Assembly: GCA_017521825.1 (NCBI GenBank)
Contig: JAFXBK010000038.1
Span: forward strand, 1-62,349
Direction of reading: 5' to 3'
Source of the DNA: Oscillospiraceae bacterium
GTDB lineage: Bacteria; Bacillota; Clostridia; Oscillospirales; Ruminococcaceae
Length of the DNA stretch: 62,349 nt
Positions within the stretch are counted from its first letter, which is position 1. The number at the start of each line of letters is the position of its first letter. The position numbers were made by a program, and so were the translations under genes. Shown here in pieces: positions 1 through 7,135 of the stretch. The notes below the pieces were generated by a model. The model was not told the origin of the DNA. It saw nothing but the letters and a program-made list of their open reading frames with translations, and searched no databases.

Positions 1-3
1 AAA

Positions 4-210
4 TTATGCGTAAGGAAGAAGTTTGGTAAGTTTCTCCATGTTGGTCTTATCTGCATAAGTTGCATGACGGAGATTACGTTTACGTTTGGTGTCTTTTCTC
101 TGGGAGTTGAGAATGTGGGATTTGAATGCTTTTGCGCGTTTAACTTTGCCGTTTTTGGTGAGTTTGAAACGTTTTTTTGCGCCGGAATGGGTTTTAAGCT
201 TTGCGTTCAT
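4..210 (-). CDS. rpmI: 50S ribosomal protein L35
   Basis: This encodes a 68-residue basic protein with the L35 pattern: [15 protein letters not shown] at the N-terminus, then a Lys/Arg-rich body ending TKLLPYA. L35 is a small protein of the large ribosomal subunit. The reading frame is open further upstream, but the ATG at 210 has an AGGAGG ribosome binding site 8 bases before it and matches the family N-terminus, so I chose it. It follows infC in the same direction, the standard infC-rpmI-rplT order. rplT would lie left of base 1 and is not visible. Control is presumably through the leader upstream of infC. Confidence 0.97.
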   Translation of the reverse strand: MNAKLKTHSGAKKRFKLTKNGKVKRAKAFKSHILNSQRKDTKRKRNLRHATYADKTNMEKLTKLLPYA

Positions 211-260
211 TTTGATTTCCTCCTGATATTTGGTTTGCAAAAAGCAATTTTTAAACGAAC

Positions 261-779
261 TTATTTGCCGGATTTGGAGCTGATGACCATAACCATGCTT
301 CTGCCTTCAAGTTTCGGGATTTTGTCCACGGAACCGAATTCGGCAACGCCTTCGGCGAACTTTTGTACCATTTCGGTACCGAGTTCCGGGTGGGCCATTT
401 CTCTTCCGCGGAAGCGAACGGAAACTTTAACCTTGTTGCCGTCTTTAAGAAACTTGGTTGCCTGTTTAAGCTTGGTATTAAAGTCGTTGGTATCGATGTT
501 GAGGGAAAGACGAATTTCTTTAACTTCGATAACTTTCTGGTTTTTCTTGGCCTCTTTTTCGCGTTTTACCTGTTCGAACTTATATTTGCCGTAATCCATG
601 ATTCTGCAAACATGGGGGTTCGCGGTTGGCGCAATTTCAACAAGGTCAAGGTTTTTTTCTGCGGCGATAGCAAGGGCATCTTTAAGAGAGATAATGCCGA
701 GCTGTGCGCCGTCGGAATCGATCACGCGGACTTCTTTTTCGCGGATCTCATCATTGATGAGCAGTTCCTGCTTAGCTAT
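261..779 (-). CDS. infC: Translation initiation factor IF-3
   Basis: IF-3 binds the 30S subunit, keeps it apart from 50S and checks start codon pairing. The protein shows the family N-domain ([28 protein letters not shown]) and the C-domain ([26 protein letters not shown]). No ATG is available at the N-terminus. The first in-frame candidate is a TTG at 785, only 3 bases from the GGAGG site. An ATA at 779 is 9 bases from it and begins the protein IAKQELLIN, which aligns with family members that start at ATT. I therefore favour ATA, a rare start like the AUU used for infC autoregulation elsewhere. The identity is certain; the exact start is inference. Confidence 0.95.
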   Translation of the reverse strand: MAKQELLINDEIREKEVRVIDSDGAQLGIISLKDALAIAAEKNLDLVEIAPTANPHVCRIMDYGKYKFEQVKREKEAKKNQKVIEVKEIRLSLNIDTNDFNTKLKQATKFLKDGNKVKVSVRFRGREMAHPELGTEMVQKFAEGVAEFGSVDKIPKLEGRSMVMVISSKSGK

Positions 780-801
780 TGTCAAACACCTCCAAAATAA
801 T

Positions 802-955
802 AAAAAAAGTGCGGTTACTTTTTACAAAAGAAGCACCGCACACGAACGAAGAAAACCCAAGGGCGCATTATACCCCCATCGGCTTTTCTCAAAATCTTTG
901 CCGCGCCTGGTTCGCTGACCGGGCGGCGAGAACTGTTCGTTCTGCTTCTTTGTCC
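802..955 (-). promoter_or_regulatory. infC-rpmI-rplT leader (L20-type) with attenuator
   Basis: The transcript between the promoter and infC is about 170 bases and strongly structured. It begins with a GAACGAACAG segment that can pair with CUUCGUUCGU further on, then holds GC-rich helices. It ends in an intrinsic terminator: GTGCGGT (835-841) pairs with ACCGCAC (809-815), followed by a U-run at 802-808, directly before the infC ribosome binding site. This is the place and form of the L20 leader of Bacillota, where excess L20 promotes termination. Assignment rests on position and structure. Confidence 0.75.
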
Positions 956-960
956 TAAAT

Positions 961-989
961 ATTATAACGGCTCGAAAGCGCTTTGTCAA
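961..989 (-). promoter_or_regulatory. Sigma-A promoter of infC
   Basis: On the minus strand, TTGACA (984-989) and TATAAT (961-966) are both perfect consensus hexamers with a 17-base spacer. Transcription would start near 954 and run into the leader. Confidence 0.9.
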
Positions 990-1028
990 TACCAAAAATC
1001 AAAAATTTTTGATAATTATGCCATTTTT

Positions 1029-1681
1029 AAGCCTTCCCTTGGGTGAAGATGGATTTTTTTGCAACCTGTTGCAAAAAAAGACGGATGAGGGATAGCCAAT
1101 AACCCGGAGGGTAGCCTCCCTTGTTAAAGGGAGGTGGATTTTTGTTTGCAGGGCAAACAAAAAGACGGAGGGATTCCTTTTTAGCGGGCGACCGCAAGGG
1201 TCACCCCTACATTGTTTTTAATAAAACCCACCGCACCAACCGTAGGGGCGGGTATCATCCGCCCGCATAGCAAAAACCACCGTAAGGAATGTCGTTCGCG
1301 GCGTTCCGCAAAAGCCTCCCCTATCAGGGGAGGTGGATTTTGCCTTCGGCAAAAGACGGAAGGGTGGAAATCCCGTTTAATCAAAATCGTTGCGTTAACC
1401 GTAAGCGGCGGGAGCAATCCCCGCCACACATTGTTTTAAATAAACTCACCGTTCCAACGGTAGGGGCGGATATCATCCGCCCGTTTTGCAAAACTGCCGC
1501 ACCCACCGTAGGGAACGTCGTCTGCCCCAAGGGCACTTCTTCGCCGTGCTCAGGGCGCCCACGTTCCGCAACAAAGAACCCGGAGGGATTCTTTCCAAAC
1601 GGGCGACCGCAAGGGTCGCCCCTACATTGTTTTAATTAAACCAATCTCGCCAACCGTAGGGGCGGATATCATCCGCCCGTA
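1029..1681. repeat. Intergenic palindromic repeat array
   Basis: This gene-free stretch of about 650 bases is built almost wholly from dispersed palindromes. Family A two-hairpin units lie at about 1029-1092, 1113-1177 and 1312-1375. Family C (core ACCGCAAGGGT) is at 1184-1210 and 1599-1625. Family B (core GATATCATC) is at 1242-1265, 1460-1483 and 1655-1681. Family D pieces are near 1275-1305 and 1505-1570, and family F (GGCGGGAGC) is near 1405-1425. The open frames across it are translations of the repeats and I do not call genes. Confidence 0.9.
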
Positions 1682-1692
1682 AACTTTTCTCC

Positions 1693-2460
1693 TTATAATA
1701 TAATACCTTTAATAAAATCCAACCCTGCTTCGGGAAAAACCGCAAGATTTACCGCCGCGGAAATAAGTTTTGCGGTTCGCCGAACAAGAATGTCGATGTC
1801 GCCCGGGGAAACAAAATCCGAATCCGAAAGGCGGGTAACCGTCGGGCTTCCGACAGCAACCACCGGAACGCCGAGGTTTTCCGCCGAAAGGGCGGTTTTT
1901 ACCCTTCCGAAACCGGAACCGGGCGCAAGGCCGGAATCGGAAAGCTGGACGGAGCGGCAGATATTTTCAAGGTTTTCCGCCGCAAGGGAATCTATCAGGA
2001 TAACGGCGGCGGGAGAAAGTTTTTCCGCGGTGGAATTTATCAAAAGCTCCGGCTCGATTCCCGTTCTTCCGAAAACCCCGGGAACAAGTGAAAAAAGCTT
2101 CCGCCCGAAAAATTCCCCGCAAAGAAGATTTTCCGCCGCAAGAGGGCCGAGGGAATCCGCCGTTAAAAATCCGTTTCCTATTCCGACCGCAAGGACGTTT
2201 CCCTTTTCTGGAAGGAATTTTTTAAGCTCCGAGGAAATTGCAGAAACCTCGTTTTCAAAATTTCCGAACGGAAGGCGCGGAAAATCCGCCTCGATGGTGA
2301 CGTATTTTCCCCTTGGCTTTCCGAAAAATTCGGATTCCTCCGCCGTTTCTATAAAAATTTCGGAAATTTCGGTCTTTCCGAAAAGAAAATTCCGTTTTTT
2401 TGAATAATCCGGCAAAAAATCGTTAATTATTTCTTTTGCAAGGTCGGTTTTTGTTGACAT
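1693..2460 (-). CDS. gpr: Germination protease GPR
   Basis: GPR is the aspartic-type endopeptidase that degrades small acid-soluble proteins when spores germinate. The 255-residue protein carries family signatures: VAVGIGNGFLTADSLGP near residue 90, PGVFGRTGIE near 125, IDSLAAENL, and SGLAPGSGFGR near 180, followed by GVPVVAVGSPTV. It is shorter than the Bacillus enzyme (about 370 residues), as in many Clostridia. It starts at ATG 2460 behind AAGGAG. It diverges from rpsT, a pairing also seen in Bacillus, and lies near other sporulation genes. Confidence 0.93.
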   Translation of the reverse strand: MSTKTDLAKEIINDFLPDYSKKRNFLFGKTEISEIFIETAEESEFFGKPRGKYVTIEADFPRLPFGNFENEVSAISSELKKFLPEKGNVLAVGIGNGFLTADSLGPLAAENLLCGEFFGRKLFSLVPGVFGRTGIEPELLINSTAEKLSPAAVILIDSLAAENLENICRSVQLSDSGLAPGSGFGRVKTALSAENLGVPVVAVGSPTVTRLSDSDFVSPGDIDILVRRTAKLISAAVNLAVFPEAGLDFIKGIIL

Positions 2461-2579
2461 TTGGGTATCTCCTTTGCTATAATGACTAAGTACCGGTATT
2501 TTGCAGACCGTGTTAATGCAAACCCGGCTTGTTTTTGTCTGTTCAGAAATATTTTTCTGATAATGAAGGCAAAAACCCC

Positions 2580-2608
2580 TTGACAGAACGGATATTTTCG
2601 TGTAAGAT
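2580..2608 (+). promoter_or_regulatory. Promoter of rpsT
   Basis: A perfect TTGACA at 2580-2585 and TAAGAT at 2603-2608 are spaced by 17 bases, about 45 bases before the rpsT start. Confidence 0.75.
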
Positions 2609-2652
2609 GATTATTTGTGAATGTATCCGATGGAACGAAGGAGGTGTAGTAA

Positions 2653-2916
2653 ATGCCGAACATTAAATCTGCAAAAAAGAGAGTTAGGGTTATCGCAACC
2701 AAAACCGCTCGCAACAAAGCAATCAAAACCAACCTTAAAACCAACATCAAAAAAGCTGAAATCGCTTGCGCTAACGGTGCTGAGGATAGAGAAGCCGCAA
2801 TCCGCCTTGCAATCAAAAAAGTTGACCAGGCCGCAGCAAAAGGTATCCTTCATAAAAACACTGCAGCAAGACGCAAATCCGCTCTTGCCAAAAAGCTCAA
2901 CGCAGCTAACGTTTGA
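2653..2916 (+). CDS. rpsT: 30S ribosomal protein S20
   Basis: The 87-residue basic protein begins [13 protein letters not shown] and has the alanine- and lysine-rich three-helix body of S20 ([33 protein letters not shown]), ending AANV. S20 is a primary 16S rRNA binder in the 30S body. The ATG follows an AGGAGGTG site. It is a single-gene unit between a sigma-A promoter and a strong terminator, and diverges from gpr. Confidence 0.98.
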   Translation: MPNIKSAKKRVRVIATKTARNKAIKTNLKTNIKKAEIACANGAEDREAAIRLAIKKVDQAAAKGILHKNTAARRKSALAKKLNAANV

Positions 2917-2938
2917 TTTTTGTAAGTCTTTATAAATT

Positions 2939-2975
2939 GACGCCTGTACCGGAAACGGTGCAGGCGTCTTTTTTT
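2939..2975 (+). terminator. rpsT terminator
   Basis: GACGCCTG...CAGGCGTC forms a long GC-rich stem followed by seven T residues. Confidence 0.9.
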
Positions 2976-2994
2976 GAAAAAAGTCTCCTTTTTA

Positions 2995-3024
2995 CAGTAG
3001 GGCGGGGGCTTGCTCCCGCCGTAA
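2995..3024. repeat. Family F palindrome
   Basis: A palindrome of the form GGCGGG-AGC/GCT-CCCGCC flanked by GTA (plus-strand GTAGGGCGGG...). Related copies lie near 1405, 29265 and 57752. Confidence 0.75.
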
Positions 3025-3097
3025 TCCTATCGAAATAACATAAGCCGATAGTTTATACAGAATCCCCCGGTAATTTTGACAAGGGGACTTTTTCGTT

Positions 3098-3451
3098 TTA
3101 TTTGTCCTTCGGCTTAAAGAAAAGCGCGATTAAAAACCCGAAAACAATCGCCGCGGAAATTCCGCCGGCGGTGGCGGAAAGTCCGCCGGTAAAAGCGCCG
3201 AGCAGCCCTTTTTCCATAACGGCGGAGCGAACGCCCTTCGCAAGGCTGTGTCCGAACCCGGAAAGGGGAACGGTGGCGCCGGCACCGGCAAATTCCACCA
3301 AAGGTTCGTAAAAACCAAGGGCGGAAAGAATTACACCGCCAACAACAAAACCCACAAGGATCCGCGCCGGGGTGAGCTTTGTTTTATCGATAAAAATCTG
3401 GCCGATGGCGCAAAGAATTCCGCCGATTATAAAGGCCTTTAGATATTCCAT
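3098..3451 (-). CDS. spoVAE: Stage V sporulation protein AE
   Basis: This is a 117-residue hydrophobic protein with about four membrane segments and the SpoVAC/SpoVAE motifs GGILCAIGQIFID near the N-terminus and EFAGAGATVPLSGFGHSLAKG mid-protein. SpoVA proteins form the channel that moves dipicolinic acid into the forespore and out at germination. The start at 3451 overlaps the spoVAD stop in a TGATG junction, so the two are translationally coupled. The start codon directly follows family-typical spacing and gives the family N-terminus MEYLKAF. Confidence 0.92.
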   Translation of the reverse strand: MEYLKAFIIGGILCAIGQIFIDKTKLTPARILVGFVVGGVILSALGFYEPLVEFAGAGATVPLSGFGHSLAKGVRSAVMEKGLLGAFTGGLSATAGGISAAIVFGFLIALFFKPKDK

Positions 3452-4473
3452 CAGAAAATTCCCCCTTTTTCGGAAGAAAAGCATATCAGATGGGCAATTC
3501 CCGGAATGGTTTCGCCCTGCTGAACGCTTGTCGGGCTCATCAAAGCGCCGGTGGAAACGGCGAGCACGCTTTTGAGCACGCCGTTTTTCATTTTTGGAAG
3601 AACGTGGCCGCTGAGCACGGCGGCTGAGCACCCGCAGCCGGAAGCGCCGGATTCCACCTGTTGTTTTTCCCGGTCATAAAGCATCAGTCCGCAATCGTTA
3701 TAGTTTTCCCCAAGGGGAAAACCGCCCCTTTCCATAAGTTCGCGCAAAAGGTTTGAGCCAACATAGCCAAGGTCGCCGGTAAGGATAAGGTCATAATCGG
3801 CGGGGTCGGTGTAGGTATCCTTAAAAAACTGCGTAAGGGTTGCGGCGGCGGCCGGCGCCATGGCGGCGCCCATGTTGTTCTGGTCGTTTATTCCAAGGTC
3901 TTCCACCGTTCCGAAAGTGACGGCCTTTATAAACGGCGCGCCTTCGCCTTTGGAAACAATAGCCGCGCCGGAAGCGGTTGCGGTCCATTGGGCGGAAGGC
4001 GGACGCTGTCCGCCATATTCCAGAGGAAAACGATATTGCCGTTCCGCGGAGCAAAAATGGGAAGAAGCCACCGCAAGGCAGTTTTTAGCGGCGGAATCCG
4101 CAAAAACGGCGGAAAGTCCAACCGCTTCCGCGAAAGTGGAACAGGCGCCGTAAAGCCCAAGATAGGGAACTTTTGAACCTCTTGCTGAAAAGGCGGAGGC
4201 AATACATTGGTTAAGAAGGTCGCCGGCAAAGATAAAATCCACGTCCGCCATTTCGATTTCCGCCTTTTTAAGCGCCTTCCAGCAGGCAAGTTCCTGCATT
4301 TTGCTTTCCGCCTTTTCCCAGGTTTTTTCGCCGAAGCGGGAATCGTCGTCGATTATATCAAAATCTTTTCCAAGGGGGCCTTCGCCCTCTTTTTTTGAAC
4401 CGACGGCGGCGGAAGATTTTATTCCCACATCGCCGTCGATGATTATCGTTTGTTTTCCGATTTTATGTGCCAA
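3451..4473 (-). CDS. spoVAD: Stage V sporulation protein AD
   Basis: SpoVAD is the soluble thiolase-fold subunit that binds dipicolinic acid on the inner membrane of the spore. The 340-residue protein shows the family run GLYGACSTFAEA near 115 and the glycine-rich SGASGCGCSAAVLSGHVLP near the C-terminus. I place the start at TTG 4473 because GGGGTGAT precedes it and the length fits the family (about 338); a longer open frame upstream has no binding site. It precedes spoVAE, but spoVAC lies 960 bases away beyond an opposite-strand gene, an unusual split of the normal C-D-E order. Confidence 0.93.
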   Translation of the reverse strand: MAHKIGKQTIIIDGDVGIKSSAAVGSKKEGEGPLGKDFDIIDDDSRFGEKTWEKAESKMQELACWKALKKAEIEMADVDFIFAGDLLNQCIASAFSARGSKVPYLGLYGACSTFAEAVGLSAVFADSAAKNCLAVASSHFCSAERQYRFPLEYGGQRPPSAQWTATASGAAIVSKGEGAPFIKAVTFGTVEDLGINDQNNMGAAMAPAAAATLTQFFKDTYTDPADYDLILTGDLGYVGSNLLRELMERGGFPLGENYNDCGLMLYDREKQQVESGASGCGCSAAVLSGHVLPKMKNGVLKSVLAVSTGALMSPTSVQQGETIPGIAHLICFSSEKGGIF

Positions 4474-4530
4474 AAAATCACCCCGTTTTAAGGGTAGTTT
4501 TTGCGGAAAAATCTGAAATATGCAAAAATA

Positions 4531-4558
4531 AAGCGGAACAGATTTCTGTTCCGCTTTG
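4531..4558. terminator. Hairpin in the spoVAD/hydrolase divergent gap
   Basis: AAAGCGGAACAG pairs with CTGTTCCGCTTT around a 4-base loop. It lies in the spoVAD 5' region, so it could be a leader attenuator or a block to divergent read-through. Function is not determined. Confidence 0.5.
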
Positions 4559-4587
4559 TTTAAAATCTTTTTTACGGCGGCCAGAAC

Positions 4588-4616
4588 TTTACATAAAAAC
4601 AGATGCGTGGTATATT
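4588..4616 (+). promoter_or_regulatory. Candidate promoter of the hydrolase gene
   Basis: TTTACA at 4588 and TATATT at 4611 are spaced by 17 bases, 40 bases before the start codon. Confidence 0.5.
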
Positions 4617-4655
4617 GAAATAAAGTTTTCCACAAAATTTTTCCGAGGTGCAAAA

Positions 4656-5408
4656 ATGAAGCAAAGAGAAATTTCAGTAAAATCTTCCTTTGATGGAACG
4701 CTCCAGCCTTCGCTGTTTTTTGAAGCGGAAAAAGAAAACCGACCGCTTCTGGTCGGCCTTCACACCTGGAGCTATAACAGATTCAACCAGATAGAAAACA
4801 TGCTTCCCCTTGCGGAAAAACTGAGTTTCAATCTTCTTTTGCCGGAATTTCGCGGAAGCAACCTTGAAAGCAATCCGGATTGCCAAAAGGCCTGCGGTTC
4901 CGAAGCGGCAAAGCAGGATATAAAAGATGCAATAGATTACGTTCTGGAAGAATATAAAATCGATAAAGAGAATATTTTCCTGCTCGGTTTAAGCGGCGGC
5001 GGACATATGGCTCTTTTAATGGCCGGGTTCTGTCCGGAATATTTTAAGGCAATAGGCGCTTTCGTTCCCATAACCGACCTTGAAAAATGGTCGGCGGAAA
5101 ATCCGCACTATGCGCCGGATATTTTTGCCTGCTGCGGCAATGACCCCGAAGAAATGAAAAAGCGTTCTCCGATGAGCTATCTTGATACCGCGGCAAAAGC
5201 TAACCTTAAAATCTTCCACGGAAAACACGACCCGGTCGTTCCGGTAAGCCAAAGCGTGGATTATTTTAGTCTTATCCTGGAAAAACACCCCGAAGCCTCG
5301 GTCTATCTGGATGTTTTTGACGGCGGGCACGAAATTGATATGGAAACCGCGGAATATTGGATTATGTCGCAATATAAAAAGAAAAACAAAACAGCCGTTA
5401 CCGGTTGA
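4656..5408 (+). CDS. Alpha/beta hydrolase, S9 peptidase-like
   Basis: The 250-residue protein has the alpha/beta hydrolase pattern. A strand with GLHTW is followed by an oxyanion region, the nucleophile elbow LGLSGGGH (Ser near residue 115), the acid in HGKHDPVVP near 195 and the catalytic His in DGGHEIDME near 229. This resembles the catalytic domain of prolyl oligopeptidase-like esterases. The substrate is unknown. It starts at ATG 4656 behind GAGGTG. It is transcribed alone, opposite to the flanking spoVA genes, which it separates; I see no sequence evidence that it takes part in sporulation. Confidence 0.88.
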   Translation: MKQREISVKSSFDGTLQPSLFFEAEKENRPLLVGLHTWSYNRFNQIENMLPLAEKLSFNLLLPEFRGSNLESNPDCQKACGSEAAKQDIKDAIDYVLEEYKIDKENIFLLGLSGGGHMALLMAGFCPEYFKAIGAFVPITDLEKWSAENPHYAPDIFACCGNDPEEMKKRSPMSYLDTAAKANLKIFHGKHDPVVPVSQSVDYFSLILEKHPEASVYLDVFDGGHEIDMETAEYWIMSQYKKKNKTAVTG

Positions 5409-5412
5409 AAAA

Positions 5413-5441
5413 GAGCCTGACTTTTCGGTCAGGCTCGTTTT
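5413..5441. terminator. Bidirectional terminator, hydrolase/spoVAC
   Basis: GAGCCTGA...TCAGGCTC with T-rich flanks lies between the convergent hydrolase and spoVAC genes. Confidence 0.85.
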
Positions 5442-5883
5442 ATATGATTTTCAGAATCCATAAAACAAACCCATAAACAACGCTTGCCAGAACGCCGTAA
5501 ACAATTACCGGCCCGGCGATGGTAAAAATTTTAACTCCCAAACCGAGCACGAACCCTTCGGTTTTAAATTCCATGGCCGGCGAAACAACAGCATTTGCAA
5601 AGCCGGTTATCGGAACAAGGGTTCCGCCGCCGCCGAATTTTGCGATTTTATCGTAAATTCCAAACCCCGTGAGCACCGCGGAAATTCCGATAAGCGTAAT
5701 TGAGCACGCTGCGGAGGAAAGCGGCGTGCTCAAGCCAAGACCCTGATAAAAATTGAGCAAAAACTGCCCCAAAACGCAGATTCCGCCGCCGATAACAAAT
5801 GCTCCGGTAAGGTTTCGGGCACATTTTGTTTTAGGAACCGCCGCTTCGCCCATTTTTTTATATTCATCGGAAGAAAGGGACAT
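5440..5883 (-). CDS. spoVAC: Stage V sporulation protein AC
   Basis: The 147-residue integral membrane protein carries the SpoVAC signatures GAFVIGGGICVLGQ near 30, a polar-free central segment, and KFGGGGTLVPITGFANAVVSPAMEF near 85, ending in two membrane helices. SpoVAC is a mechanosensitive channel component of the dipicolinic acid system. The start ATG at 5883 gives the family N-terminal soluble stretch. It is on the same strand as spoVAD and spoVAE but separated from them by the hydrolase gene, so it needs its own forespore promoter. Confidence 0.93.
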   Translation of the reverse strand: MSLSSDEYKKMGEAAVPKTKCARNLTGAFVIGGGICVLGQFLLNFYQGLGLSTPLSSAACSITLIGISAVLTGFGIYDKIAKFGGGGTLVPITGFANAVVSPAMEFKTEGFVLGLGVKIFTIAGPVIVYGVLASVVYGFVLWILKII

Positions 5884-5970
5884 TTTAAAAACTCCTTTTC
5901 GTTTTTTGTTTATTGTTCGAAAAAACGGAAAAAATATTCCGGAAAAAGAAAAAACGGCGGTGTTTAAAAA

Positions 5971-6345
5971 ATGAAAAACAAAAAAACGGCGGTTCTTGCG
6001 GGAACTTTTGCCGGAATTTTAAACGGACTTTTCGGTTCCGGCGGCGGAACGGTTGCGGTTCCGCTTTTAAAAAAAGGCGGCTTTTCACAAAAAGAATCCC
6101 AGGCAACGGCGCTTTTGATGATGTTCATTCTTTCGGCGGTTTCCGCCGGAATTTATCTTTTTGAAGGCCACCTTTCCTTTTCGGATGCGGCGGGTTTTAT
6201 TCCCGGCGGAATTTTTGGCGGAATTGCTGCTTCGGTCTGCTTCAAAAAGATAAAACCGGCTCTGCTTCGGAAAATTTTCGGCGGCCTTGTAACCTTTTCC
6301 GCCGCAAAAATGCTTTGGGGGATTATTGGGGAATGGATTTTCTGA
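5971..6345 (+). CDS. TSUP-family transporter, N-terminal half-size
   Basis: The 124-residue protein has four predicted membrane helices and the TSUP (TauE/SafE) N-terminal signature GILNGLFGSGGGTVAVPLL, followed by SQATALLMMFILSA and GGIFGGIAAS. TSUP proteins export small anions such as sulfite or organosulfonates, and a normal member has about 250 residues in two repeats. This is one repeat only. Its last 13 bases overlap the next gene, which is the second half, so the two very likely act together. The substrate is not known. Confidence 0.85.
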   Translation: MKNKKTAVLAGTFAGILNGLFGSGGGTVAVPLLKKGGFSQKESQATALLMMFILSAVSAGIYLFEGHLSFSDAAGFIPGGIFGGIAASVCFKKIKPALLRKIFGGLVTFSAAKMLWGIIGEWIF

Positions 6346-6680
6346 TCGGTTTTCTTGCGGGTTTTGCGGGCGGATTGGGAGTTGGCGGCGGCGGAATTTT
6401 GCTTCTTTATCTCACCGCTTTTACCGAAACGAACCAGCTTTCCGCCCAGGGGATAAATCTTGTTTTCTTTCTTCCAACCGCCGCCGCGGCGCTTTTCCTT
6501 CATTTCAAAAACGGCTTTGTAAAATGGAAAACCGCCCTTCTTGCCGTCCTTTTCGGAATACCGGCGGTATTTTTTGGCTTTTTTATTGCGGAAAGTATGG
6601 ACAAAACCCTTTTAAGGGCGGCTTTTGCCCTTCTTTTGCTGTTTATTGGGGTAAAAGAACTTTTTCGGAAGGAAAAATAA
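6333..6680 (+). CDS. TSUP-family transporter, C-terminal half-size
   Basis: The 115-residue membrane protein begins MDFLIGFLAGFAGGLGVGGGGILLLYL, a second copy of the TSUP repeat signature, followed by three more hydrophobic segments (AAAALFLHF, LLAVLFGIPAVFFGFF, LLLLFIGVKELF). It overlaps the preceding half-size gene by 13 bases in another frame and probably pairs with it to form one transporter. I chose ATG 6333 over one 18 bases upstream because it gives the family N-terminus. Confidence 0.83.
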   Translation: MDFLIGFLAGFAGGLGVGGGGILLLYLTAFTETNQLSAQGINLVFFLPTAAAALFLHFKNGFVKWKTALLAVLFGIPAVFFGFFIAESMDKTLLRAAFALLLLFIGVKELFRKEK

Positions 6681-6697
6681 AAATTTTAAAAACGGGG

Positions 6698-6755
6698 TTG
6701 ACAAAACTGTTCTATCGCGGTAGAATGGAACCGTAGAATTCTACTGCAATAGAAC
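6698..6755 (+). promoter_or_regulatory. blaI-type promoter with two operators
   Basis: TTGACA (6698-6703) and TAGAAT (6721-6726), 17 bases apart, form a strong promoter. One dyad, TTCTATCGCGGTAGAA (6710-6725), covers the spacer and the -10. A second, TTCTACTGCAATAGAA (6739-6754), lies just downstream. Both fit BlaI/MecI-type half-sites (TCTA...TAGA), so the repressor encoded next probably controls its own operon. Confidence 0.8.
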
Positions 6756-6768
6756 AGAGGTGATAAAT

Positions 6769-7134
6769 TTGGCAGAAAAACTTTTTTCTTCCGAAATCCG
6801 CGTTATGGAGCTTCTTTGGAAAAACGGCGAAATGTCCGCGAAGGAAATTGCCGCCGCTCTTTCGGAAAGCGTTAACTGGAGCAAAACCACAACCTATACG
6901 GTAATTAAAAAATGCGTTGAAAAGGGCGCGGTTATCCGAACCGAGCCGGGTTTTGTTTGCAAGGCGGCAGTTTCCGAAAGCGAAGTTCAGGAAGCGGAAG
7001 CTTTTGAACTTATCGACCGTCTTTTCGGCGGAAAGCCGGACCTTTTGGTTTCCGCCCTTATCGGAAGCGGAAAAATAAGTTCCGAACAGCTGGAAGCTCT
7101 CCGCTCTTTGGTAAAGGGAATGGAGGAAAACTGA
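6769..7134 (+). CDS. BlaI/MecI/CopY-family repressor
   Basis: The 121-residue protein has the winged-helix domain of BlaI (SSEIRVMELLWKNGEMSAKEIAAAL, then NWSKTTTYTVIKKCVEKGAV) and a short C-terminal dimerisation region with FGGKPDLLVSALI. Family members repress their operon until a membrane M56 protease triggers their cleavage or release. I place the start at TTG 6769, since GAGGTGAT precedes it; a GTG at 6760 lies inside that site. It ends one base before the M56 gene, and two matching operators lie in its promoter. Confidence 0.9.
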   Translation: MAEKLFSSEIRVMELLWKNGEMSAKEIAAALSESVNWSKTTTYTVIKKCVEKGAVIRTEPGFVCKAAVSESEVQEAEAFELIDRLFGGKPDLLVSALIGSGKISSEQLEALRSLVKGMEEN

Positions 7135-7135
7135 G

